NCBI GenBank assembly: GCA_002786025.1
Contig: NHNW01000024.1
Location: 486,237-550,236, forward strand
DNA: 64,000 bases
DNA from: Zasmidium citrigriseum
Lineage: Eukaryota > Ascomycota > Dothideomycetes > Mycosphaerellales > Mycosphaerellaceae
Reading direction: 5' to 3'
Part shown: in pieces, positions 41,575 through 53,040 of the stretch
Position numbering within the stretch: the stretch's first letter is position 1
How the letters are laid out: every line of letters begins with the position of its first letter
Notes under the pieces: generated by a model
What the model was told of the DNA's origin: nothing
What the model saw: the letters and a program-made list of their open reading frames with translations, nothing else
Databases searched by the model: none
Position numbers and translations under genes: made by a program

Positions 41575-41765
41575 TATTACGGGCCTAAAGCCAAGTAAAC
41601 GAACTAGCTAGTCACGTAACCTCAAGTTACGTAACAACGCACCACCCCCGCGTAATAAGCGGGCTTAGCACTAATATAACTAGCCCGCGTTCCTCGCGCT
41701 CCTCTTAGACTAGATAACGTATCGATTTAGTACTTTTACGACGTTACTATTAATAATCCCTTACA
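41575..41765 (+). repeat. right (3') LTR, 191 bp
   Basis: Begins TATTACGGG (TG changed to TA) and ends CCCTTACA; no length difference to the left LTR. Confidence 0.95.
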
Positions 41766-41770
41766 ACTAC
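41766..41770 (+). repeat. target-site duplication ACTAC, right copy
   Basis: Same five bases as 34750-34754. Confidence 0.9.
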
Positions 41771-43470
41771 TAGTATATAGATAGTAATATAGAAGCTACC
41801 TATAGCGATAAGCTAGATATAGATCTTTATAAAGGCTACTTTATACCCTTAAAGGACGTTAAGGAAGTAATAGGCTTCTTCTATAAGATTATTAATACTA
41901 AGACTAAGTATAACTCTAACGAAGAGTAATAATACCTTACTAAATAAGCTAGTAATAATAAGGCTTAGTAAGCCTTTAATAACTACTTATAGTAAGAGTA
42001 GTAGCTATATAAGGAGAAGTATATAAAGGCGTAGACTAATAAGCTTAGGTACTATATTATACGATAGACGAATCTTAGTATAAGTACTAGCTAAATTAAT
42101 CTTATAGGTACTATAGCTTTAGAATAACGTTACCTAGTAAGAGCGCCTATTATAACCTTAAGGGTTAGCTACGCTTATTATATAATAATATACTTAGATT
42201 TATAGACTCGTATATAGAAGCGTTACTTAATATAAGTATTAGTAATATATAGGTAATTATATAGGTTCTCTTAGGCTAAGTAAGTACGCTTATTAGGGTT
42301 TCTAGCTACTAGTAAAGACTTCTAAAACTTATAGTTAGGTATTTAGCGAGTAAGAGACTCCTACTATAAATCTATAGTACTTATAGTAATAAAGAGATCT
42401 AGCTTTCCTAGTACTTAAATAAATACTATTAGGTTATATTAATAGCTATTCTAGTAGGGACGAATACTAGAGAGTAAGACGCTAGATTATATAACTAAGT
42501 TAAGTAAAGTACTTACTTAAGGATTATAAGGATTAGCTATAAGAGTAGTAGTAAGGTCCTTAGCTATAACGTTCTACCTACCTTCTTAGAAGTAGTATAC
42601 GTAAAAGCTAGATCTAGAAAGGGTATATTAGCGTATATTAGTATTAAAGATATAAAAAGGCTAGTAAGAAGACTAGACGAATCGGTTATTATAGAACCTT
42701 ATAAAATACTTAGTATACTAATTAAAGAAAATACTATAGAGGTAGGCTTATAAGTAGTTAGCCTTTCCGTAGGGATAGAGCGTTAGAAGAGCTATAGCGA
42801 GGATAGGCGACCCCGAGGCTAAGCTTTTATAAGCGAGGAAGTTACTACTATAACTTTCCTTCGCTCTCGAGGGTCTAACTTAGGAGGTAGTATAATCTTT
42901 AGGTCGCTAGCTAGCTACTATAGCCCTAGAGAATATTAGTTCTAGCTTCGTACTATTAGCGAAGATAAATACGAAGAGTATTAATACTACTAGTCGTAGA
43001 GTAGACGTCGGGCATACCTCTAATATCGTAGCTAAGATCTTTATCGTCTCTAGCCTCTACCTAAGGATCCGCGTTAGACTAGCTAGTAATAATACCGTCG
43101 TCCGTATCGTAGGTATCGATCGTAACTTAATCGGTAACGTTACCGCCCTCCCCGCTAGGGAGTTAGCTTAATATATCCTCGTTAATCTTAATGTCTCGAT
43201 ATAATAGGTTATAAATCTTTAGCTATTCTAGCTACTAGCGTATAACTTAAGTAAGTATATAGAAGTCCTTCGCAAACTATCTATTGTACCGTAAACGCCT
43301 AAGGTAGACGAGGTCGATATTCTTTAGTAACAAAAGTAGCTTACGATAGACCTTTACTATATCTCGTATAAAGTTCCTAATATAACTACTAGACTTATAT
43401 TACTAACCTCGAGCGACGAATATCTATATAGAGATATAGACCTAGGCGATTAGAATCTCCTTAATAGTCG
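41771..43470 (+). pseudogene. RIP-broken coding traces, plus strand, unknown
   Basis: Reading TAA/TAG as former CAA/CAG gives protein-like segments on the plus strand at about 41.79-42.25 kb (Gln/Asn/Lys-rich, with 'KGYFIPLKDVKEVIGFFYK'), 42.60-42.75 kb ('RSRKGILAYISIKD') and 43.15-43.45 kb ('LNVSI', 'YIEVLRKLSIV'). They may belong to one destroyed protein of about 500 residues. No family recognised. Frame connections between the segments are not proven. Confidence 0.4.
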
Positions 43471-46400
43471 TTAACTTAGTAGATAAGCTAGAATTTAGCC
43501 CGGATCTATATTATTATCGTTAAAGAAAAGAAAAGTGTTATCTAGCTCTTTACTATAATTAGTATTCTTATAATAAGTGTAAATACCTTCCGTATTAAGC
43601 TTTAGCTACTACGTCTCGTTTTAACGTAGGTAATAGCTCTATACGTCCTAATCGAGTCTAACGTTAAACTCGTTAAATAGGGGCTTATCCGTCGGGGTAA
43701 GGGCGTCTACTATAACTAGGTTAGTAGGGTCTAGCGGATAGTCCTAGTAAGACATAAAACGGTCTTTAATGTCTTACCGCTCGCGTATCTTACGTTATAA
43801 CTAGCGTTATACTTCGCTAGGTATACGAGGTACGCTAACGTTAGACTATAAAGAGAAGAAGTTAGCGCTAGGAGAGAGAGGAGAATTTAAACCTAGAGTA
43901 GTAGTAGGCTAGGGTAGCGGAGGTATAGTACGATACTAAACGTATAACCTATCGTTATTAGAGCCTTCTATAGCTATAAAGTCTATTCGATAGTAAGTAC
44001 GCTACCTAGCGGTACGCTACTCTAGCTCGCTACTATAATCCTATTAGTAATACTAAGTTAGAGCTATATATAGTAGTTTAAAGTTATACTATCTTAATTA
44101 TTAGGTATTCTAGGAATAGTATAATAATCGCGTAGGTACGATATAGGCCGAGGTAGCTACTAGTATAGCTATAACGAGAGGGGGAAAGAAGGGGTTAGAA
44201 AAAGAAATATATTAAGGATCGAGAGTAATATAGAGATAGAAAGGAAAAGGGGACTAAGACGAGGACTAGTTTGTTATTCTTTATACTAAGCTACCTATAA
44301 GCTCGGAATATCTATAAAACCTTATCTATAGAGAATAGAGAATACCGTAGTATCTCCCTAGAAGACTAACTCTATAGTAACGATAGTATTCTAGATAAAG
44401 AAGTATTAGAGAAGGCGATAATAGAGTACTATTATACTAGAAAGTTCTAGCTACGCTATACTCTACTAAGTATAACTAAGGAAATATAATACTATAACTA
44501 CTAAAGATATTCTAAAAGAGCGCGTAGATACAATCCGAGTCGTATAGGATATCGCGATCGCGATCTATAAAGGACTTCTTAATAAGCTTAATAGTATTAG
44601 CGTCCTAGCGATACTAAGTAGGGGCTTACTAGATAGCGTTACGCTAGAGAATAGCGAAAGTATTCTCGTATGTCTTACGGTTAGCCTAGATATTATAAGG
44701 GAAAGTGTTAAGGTCGAGATTAATAGTAGCTAGCTTACCGAGAGTAATACCTAGGCGATAAGTACTACTAATATAGTTAAGGAGGACTATAGACGCTAGC
44801 TTATTAAGACTCTTAGTAAACTAGAACGACTTAATAAAGGGCACTAAAGACTAGGCGTCGGCGTTCTAGCCGTTAATACCGATTAGGAAATCGTTCTACT
44901 TATCCTCGTCGATTATAATAAGTTTCGTCTAAGGATATATTAGACTAAGATCGAAATAGGCTAGCTCGCGATAGTCGGACGGGCCCTAATTAAAGGTAGT
45001 AGCTAGCGTAGAAGCGCCTAGAAAGACGTAACTAGACTCTAAATAAACGGTACGCGGGATACTAGTACTAAATAAATTGTTAGACATAGCCTACTACTAA
45101 GGAAGAGGGACGCTAAAGTCGGGTAGGGGGATAGGGCTATATACGTTATCCTAGCTAGACGAAGGCGGGTTATCCTACTACTAGGGAGGACTACCGTAGT
45201 ATCTAAACTCGTTATACTAGAAGTACTAGGCTAGGGGTAGCGAATAGCCGCCTTAGGCGTATATACCTTAACTATAGGCGCCCTAACTATAAGTACCCTA
45301 TCTACGCGATAGCGTATTATTAATAGACGACGAACGTATACTACTTAGCGAGGTATACTACTACTAGAGGGAGCTACCTCCTATATATAGGATAGCCGCG
45401 CGGTTTAAGCTAGTAGATAGAGTAGGCAAATTAGAACTAAGATTAGGAGAGAACTATACGTTAGTAGCGCGGTTTACTAAAACTATACTAGTCTTACGGC
45501 TAGGACTAGTAGACGATAGAGGCGAATCCTAAGCGAAGGTAAGAGACGAACTAACGGTAGTTAGAGTACGTAATAGTAGTTACGCGAGGGTACTAAGGTC
45601 TTCGAGACGAGAGCTATCTTACGTATAACGAGTAGGAGTCGATACGGAAGTAGCGAGCTAGCCGAGTATAGACGTATTACTCGTATAGCGACTAATACTC
45701 GACGAAGAATAAGGGCTATCTATACGAGTTAGCGAAATATTACTAGGGGTAGTAGATACGGGTATACTTCCTCTACTACGACCCTTTACTACGCTAGTAG
45801 TATAAGCGTATACTCTAGTACTAGTCCTAGATAGAGTAGCGTTAGGGTTATTAGTATTAAACGGGCGGGTTATAGGACCGAGAGGGCTAGTAGAGGCTAG
45901 AGTAATAATATATAGACTACTAATACTATCCGTTATATAGCGTATACTTACTAGAGTACTTAGGGCGAGGGTAAGCAACGTACCGTTTATCTAACCGTTA
46001 TTAACGGAGGCTATAGTAAGGGTATTCGATTACTAAGGTAGAGTCGACTAAGGCGGAGTAGTAGCTATCTAGCCTCTAGCGCTAGTTAAAGACGTCGCGT
46101 TAGCTATTATAGGGTTAGCGGTAAACGCGGATAGCTACTAGATACTATTACTAGATAGACCTATACCCGCGGTAGTAGTAGAGTTACTAGTAGATAAAGA
46201 GGAGTTTATCGTTTACGACGGACGGACAAAGCGGCCTCTAGCGTCGCGCTAGATACGCGATAGTACTATAATAGATAGGCGGCCGCCTATTTAACGTTAG
46301 AATCGAGATAGCGTTAATAAAGGAATAGTAGGCGAATACTTATAGGAGCGGTAAATTACTAGTCGGTAATAGGGTTAGTTTATAACGAGGATAAAGTAGT

Positions 46401-49400
46401 AGAAGTAAAGAAGTAAAGAGCTTAGAAGCTTAGAAGAAATAAGGAAGGTATAGAAGTAACTAGGGCCTAGGGCACGTAATTTATACTAATCTAAGTAATA
46501 GCCTAGAAGTTACCCCGCCGACTACGGGTATATATATTTCGCTTCTATAACTTTACCTCTCGATCGTATACGTACTTAATCGGCTTGCCGCGCCTACGAG
46601 ACGACTACTAGCGTTAAAGAATCTCGTAAGTTAGTAGTAAATAATCTATAAAATTAGTAGATACTAATAATAACGACTATAGTAAACCTATACTTTAGCC
46701 TACTATAAAGAAGAATAACGACGAAGTTCTACGAGTAGGAGAAGCACTACCTACTAAGTAAGACCTTAACTACGTATTAACCTATCTCCTATATAGCCTT
46801 CGAGAATATATCCGGCTCGTAAACTCGATATAGGCGATATTCCGCCTAGTACGCTACTAGATTACTATAAAGCTCCTTAAATAGAGCCCTAGTACCTAGT
46901 AATACCTAGACTATAAATTAAAGAACGGAGAAGTACTAAGATACGGCTATTAGCTTAAACTCTATTAGCTTATAGAGAAGAACGAATATACTAGTAAGTA
47001 GAGCCCGTAATAGTAGAGAGGAGAGACTTCGAGCTAACCTATTTCTAACCTAGTCTAGTAGTAATATATTATTAATAAGCTCTAGGTCGCGCGGAACGGT
47101 TTTAGCGACCTCTTCGGCGCGCTAGATATTAGTAGTAGGGTTCTAAAAAAGATCCTTAATATCTACGCTAGCTATAAAGGATATACTAGGCTATATACGA
47201 ATTACTCGGGTACGTAATATAGGCTAGCGTAAGAATACTAGATACTAATATAATATAGCTAAGCTAGACGAGATTCCTTTTATTAGCGCTACCGTCTACG
47301 CTAGAGTCGCTATAGCTTTAGTTAAGCTCGTAGTAGATTAGATATAGAATTACTAGGAGTTAATTAACGAATATACTATAGACTAATATAACGACCGAGT
47401 CCCCTTAAAAAAGGTACTAGGGTTACTACTACGGATAGCTCGAGCTATACCTTATACTCGACCTATTACTCGTACCTTACGCTTACTTATACTCGAGAAA
47501 TAGGACTACGAGGAGAATACTAGCCTTAAAGAGTATATAATTACGATCGGATTAAAGTAACTAGAACTATATATTAACCTACTCGCTATAAAGGAAATCT
47601 CGCTAGCTAGCGTAGAGGCTAAAGTCGATAAGGCGCGAGTAGAAAACGAGTACTAGACTAACGTAGGTAATAATTACTAGTTCTCCTATAAGCGTATCTT
47701 AGAGGGAGGTGTCGAATATATTATTACTAACGATAGTATACTCTTCGAGACGCTTAAGGATACGAAGGAGGTAGGTAGGAGTAGACTATAGATTATCGTA
47801 GTTAAGTAGGGTAGGCTAGATTTAGTAGTAGAGGGTTAATTATAGTATTAAGAGAGGCGTATTCGCTTAGGATATAATAAAAGGAGGAGGTAGGATTATA
47901 TAATACGTAGACGAAAGGATATCTATAGTAAATAACTAGATAAAAGGATATTAGTTTAGGTACGAAGAAGAAGGGTTATCTACTCTTCTAATTTATAGGT
48001 GTATCCTACCCCTTTCTTAAGTAAATCTCTATACCCCTAGCAAAGTTCTATACACCTCGACTATCGTTTATAATACGGACACGTACTACGATTATAGCCG
48101 CTATTCCCTTTCTTACCCTCTTTAGCTAGCTTATACTTACACCTAAGTCTCTTTAAGTTAGCGAGTACCGACTTAAAGGCTAACTTATACTTAGACTAGT
48201 CTATAATACTACAATATATATACTAGCTCCTCTCTAAAAAAGGGCGATTAGTAACGTCTTAAGAGTAGAGGTTAAGGATATTAAGTAGAGAGTATCTAAT
48301 AGCTAACGCTAACTACTACGTCTTAAAGTAGATACGTATCTAAAGGTTAGAAATTAGGATATATTTAGTCGTACTAGTCCTAAACAATTAACTATTAGCT
48401 TAAGGGCTATATATAGAACGATTTTTTAGGTACCCGTCGATAGAGGTACGCCTCGAATATTAAAAGACTTCGCTACGTATAACGACTAGCTTATCGAAGA
48501 TAAAGCCCGTATTTAGTTACTCCTCTATCTCCTCTATAGATAACGGATAGACGTTAAATATATCTCTAAAGCCTAACTAGTAAGAAATAGGAAGCTATAA
48601 GAGCTAGACCTAATCGTAAGCTTAATCGATAAGAGACTAGGCCTCTACGAGAAGGTAAAACCTTAAGATTAGGAGGTACTATAATATACGACGCTTAGCC
48701 TCCTTAAAGTATAAGAGAATAAAATTAGCGAGAGGTAGAGAATATTTAGGATCGTCCGCTATAGTAGGGATATACTATTAAGCTAGATATAGGGCGGGTA
48801 TTAACGAAGTAGGACTAGATTATAACTCGGATATAACGTTAGTAGTAGGTAAAGGGTTAAGCGTTCTAGAGGTATAATTAGAGGAGGTAGAGGAGCTACC
48901 TAGAAGCGAATATTAGTTAATATTATATTTAATATTTAGGGGAGAAGGTATAAAATTTCGAGTACCTACTCTAACTAATAGATCGTTCGTTCCTATAGCG
49001 TACTCGATATCTTTTAACCCTTTATCTTAACTACTAGGGTTTAAAGTGCCCGTATTGTCCTTAAACCTTACGATATTAGAAATTAACTTAGGGGCTTTCG
49101 GATTCGTAGGTTTCTTAGGTTTCTTAGGGTTCTTAGGCTTCTTTAGTAATCGGTTTAGGGTGTCGTTATCGCTACCTTCTACGTTGTTTAATAGCCTTTT
49201 AGTACTAAACGTACTACTCTTACGAAGTATAAGATTATAGGCGTCTAGCTCCTAACGGGAGCGTTTAGCCTCGTTAGGATTAGCCTTTTTGTTAATAATA
49301 CCCTACTTAGAGTATAGATAAGACTCTAAATCCTAGTACCTTAGGCGTTAAATACCTCTATACGGCACCTACTATTTATCGTTACTAAATATACTACCCT

Positions 49401-50299
49401 ACTAAATTAAGATTAGATTTATTACCGATTTTAGCTAGAAGCGGTAGTAGCGGGGTTAATTAAGACGACTATAGGCTGTCTATCGATCGCTATTAGCGCG
49501 GACGGCAGTAAGGAGGAGATTAATATACCTTTAGACCTAGCTATTATACGTAGTAAAAGGTACGCGGTAATAAGTTATAATCTCGAGACCTAGGCCTTAG
49601 CGATAGCTAGATATATAACCTATTTTTAATAGTATATTCTATCTAATCGCTTCTTCTATTCCTCTTCGTCCTTAACTATCTAGATAGATTTTCTCGTTCT
49701 ACTTACTAGTAGTAATAGTTACTAATAGTATAGAATACTATATAATAATTCGAATCGAGTAAACGTAAGTAAGGAGCGAGAGGAGATAGTAGTTACGCTT
49801 TATCTACGTAATATTGTCGAGGTATTCGATAATAATCTTCTTCGTTAGCCTAGAGGACGAGAATAAAACTCGATCGTAAATAGTTCTACGAAACTATATA
49901 GGTCTTAGTTAAATTAACGCGGTTTAAGAGCTTATTCGAGGGCTCTATAGTAACAGTCGAATAATAATAGCGATAGTAGTTATAATAGGATAAATAATAG
50001 AGAGGAAAAGTCGTAGGAGTAGGGTAGATATTTACTAAGTAGCGTAGAGCTTTCCCGAGTAGGTGGATACTATACTAGCTAACCTAGTCCGTATATAGGT
50101 ACTCTACGGCTCTTCTTCTTCGACGCCGTATTACATTCTAATCGCCTAAATAACAAGCTACTAACCTACTATAGCTCTTATATTTCTCCTTAGCTAAGAA
50201 ACCCCTCTACGTAGATAATATAGGGAACTATCTATAAGATAACGTCTACCTACTAGTATAGAGGTAAGTCTTATATATCCCGAGACTAATTAGAAGCTA
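43471..50299. repeat. RIP-degraded DNA with scattered coding traces
   Basis: Short open stretches remain (a Ser/Thr-rich one at 45658-45978 minus; a low-complexity one at 49046-49240 whose minus strand reads as repeated Lys-Pro). They look like fragments of degraded transposon or repeat-encoded proteins. No domain, LTR or terminal repeat recognised. Confidence 0.5.
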
Positions 50300-50850
50300 T
50301 ACTAACTTTATATAGTCCTTATTAGTATAAGCCTCGTTAATTATATAGAGTATCTCGGCGCCTTTAAGGACTACGAGCTTAGGGAAAGCCTTATAAAACG
50401 CCTTACTAATTACGCGACTATTAGCGATACGTTCGACGAGATTAAGGGATAGGTAGCTAGAAAGATACGAGAATAGCGAGCTATATTATAATAATATACT
50501 ACGAAAGCTAGCTTATAGTAAGATACTAATAGCTATAGGAAATAGGATACTAAGTTAAGGGTAGCTAACTAATAGGCTAGCGAATATAAGAACCTAATCC
50601 TAGAGGTTAAGGAGGAGCGAGAGCGCTTAGAATAGTATAGTATACATATAATAAGAATCTAAAGCGTTCGAAAAGAGAAGATAGCGAGAGGATATACTAG
50701 CTAGTATAATATAGGTACGTACGATATAAGAAAGCCTATAATTACTTTAAGCTAAGGACTCCGAGGGATACTAAACGGAGAAGAAAAGCAAAATAAGAAC
50801 GAGAGTTAAACTTTAAGAGTACTAACGATTACTACGACCTATAATCTCTA
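50300..50850 (+). pseudogene. RIP-broken coding trace, coiled-coil-like, plus strand
   Basis: One plus-strand frame is protein-like apart from TAA/TAG: 'LVNYIEYLGAFKDYELRE', 'ISDTFDEIKG' and 'EYKNLILEVKEERERLE', with a charged, Gln-rich, heptad-like pattern. It suggests a structural or gag-like protein of an unknown element. Confidence 0.4.
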
Positions 50851-52740
50851 CGCGAACTCTTATAAACCTACTTAGAACTACTCCTAATACTAAGAATCCT
50901 ACTTTTACTACTCTTAATCTACCCCTTAATATATACGAGCCCTAGGCGACTTAAAATAAACTATAAAGAAGTCTATCGCCTCGCCCTAGATAGCTACCTT
51001 ACTAGTAAACTAGCGCCTTACTACTATAAACCTCGCTATATAGACTTTAAGCTACTAGGAGCTAAGGCTTAGATATCTACGCTTTAAATCGTCGCTAAAC
51101 GCTAAAAGCCTCTCGGAGAAGACGAGTATTAAGAGCTAGTATAAAGGACCGTCCTCGCTATAGAATAGCTTAATATTACTAAAATCGAGCTCGAAAGAAA
51201 GCCTAAGGATAGTCTAGATATTAACTAGCGTAATAATATCCGTCTTTAGACTAAGAGAGTATAAGGACTAGTAGGAGATATTAAGCTCGTAGCCTAAGGT
51301 AACGACTTAGGTAAGCGAGAGATAAGACTACTAGGCGATATTAGTAAGGCGAAGAATAACGGTAGCAGGACTACTACCTAGATTGTTCCGAATACTATAC
51401 TACTATAGTATTCGCTATACTCGCTCGTTACTAGAGAGGACCTTTAGATATAAATTACGGAACGGAGCGTAGCTATAAAGCGATAAAGTAATAATTAGCT
51501 TCGAGCTAGAAGGAAGATATCTATAGTATATATAGTAGAAGTACTAGTAGACTTTTTGTAGTATAGTAAGGTCGTTCGTACGTTCTACGTAAACGATATT
51601 ACTAATAGCGTTAAGTACTTACTAGGGAGCCGAGACAATAGCGAGCTTAGTTAAGTCGAATATAGAGCGAGGTCCTATAGATATTATTAGTCGGTAATAT
51701 AGCGAGTAAAGAGATATTCTTTACCTACTGTTATAGTAAAGATAGAAATTAGCTACTAGTAGAGGTAGTACCTAGTATAGGGAATCTCTACGAGGTAATA
51801 CTTTATAGCTAATTATAAGAAGCGTTGGATAATCTTATATAACCGTTACCGTTAAGCGTATTCTATATATAGTCGTAATAATAGTACGATATAGCGAAAG
51901 GCGATAATACCCGAGCTATTAGTTTAAGATAGATAAATAGTAAAAACTTAAAAGGAAGAAGCTAGCGAAGATAGCTAGAATAATAAACAAGAAAGAGAAA
52001 GATCTCGATAATAATATTAATTTAAACTATATACCCTACTATTATTACTTAGGGCCTATCGTAATACTAGCCTACTTAGTAGCGGAAAAATATTAAAAAC
52101 TAAGACCCTTCTTACTAGCCTATAGATATACGGTATAGCCCTCTAACTAATAAAGCTACTATAGCTTACTAGTAAAGTATAGGTTACGCTTTACGACCTC
52201 GATATCGCTAACTTGAACCTTAAGCGCCTAGAGAGCCTAAAGGTTACGACGCTTAATACCGTTACCTCTAATAAACTCTACTACCGCGCGCTTATACGTA
52301 ACCTTAGTCTATAGTCTATTATAGGCTAGAGTAGGACGCTTAAGCAAGGTAAGGGCGTCCTTAATACTCTAGATTTACGACTAAGATAGGGCTCGATCTA
52401 GAGAATAGTTAATACGGAAAATATACGCCTAGCCGAGGGTAAGCTTAGCCTAATTCTCGACCTAACCCTATTCGCCTAGATAACAAAATATATTAAGGGC
52501 AGCTAGCTACTTAAGTACGGCGTTCTCTATAATTATCTTAAAGATCTCCTTAAGAACCTAGGCCTAATACAAATCTTAAATCTCGAACGTACCGCTAAAC
52601 GTCTATTAATCGACTTAAGTAGCGCTAAGCGTAATCTTATATAAATAGGAGATACTATAATCGATAGAGATAGGCGAGCTAAGCTAAAAAGGCTCGCTAT
52701 ACGAAGAAGGCGGCTCCTCGTCGTTATAGTAGCTAGGGCG
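50851..52740. repeat. RIP-degraded DNA, nothing assigned
   Basis: Same composition as the surroundings; no family or repeat structure recognised. Confidence 0.5.
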
Positions 52741-53040
52741 AGTATTCTTAAGACCGCCTAATAGAGTATAGCTAATACGGATCTCGTTATCGGCGATTTC
52801 GAATACGTCGTTAGGGACGTTATTAAAACCCTCGATATCGGACTACTCCTTACTAGTTTTAGCGTAGATACAGTCTCTAGAGTATTTCTTAGTATTCTTA
52901 AGACTACCTAATAGAGTATAGCTAATACGGATCTCGTTATTAGCGATTTCGAATACGTCGTTAGGGAGGTTATCGAAGCCCTTAACGTCGGACTACTCCT
53001 TACTAGTTTAGGCGTATATATAGTCTCTAAGATATTTGTC
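52741..53040 (-). repeat. tandem duplication, 150-bp unit, inside a minus-strand coding trace
   Basis: Two head-to-tail copies (52741-52890 and 52891 to about 53035) with several substitutions. The unit is 50 codons. On the minus strand both copies read as protein-like sequence with 'NDVFEIA' and 'EIRISYTLLG', so it was an internal repeat of a coding region. Confidence 0.75.

Larger units (their letters stand above)
34755..41765 (+). mobile_element. complete Ty3/gypsy LTR retrotransposon, 7,011 bp, RIP-inactivated
   Basis: Two 191-bp LTRs (TG...CA ends, TA...CA in the mutated right copy) flank gag and pol in the order protease, RT, RNase H, integrase, which defines Ty3/gypsy. A 5-bp target-site duplication ACTAC lies at 34750-34754 and 41766-41770. 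A polypurine tract (GAAGGGGGGGG) precedes the right LTR. Coding frames carry many TAA/TAG stops, so it cannot move on its own. CpA and TpG are depleted but less completely than in the flanks, so it is younger than its surroundings. Confidence 0.95.

Noticed and set aside
49046..49240. 64-codon Phe/Leu/Gly-rich plus-strand ORF
   Set aside because: Simple-sequence reading of a Lys-Pro repeat on the minus strand in RIP DNA; not a membrane protein gene.
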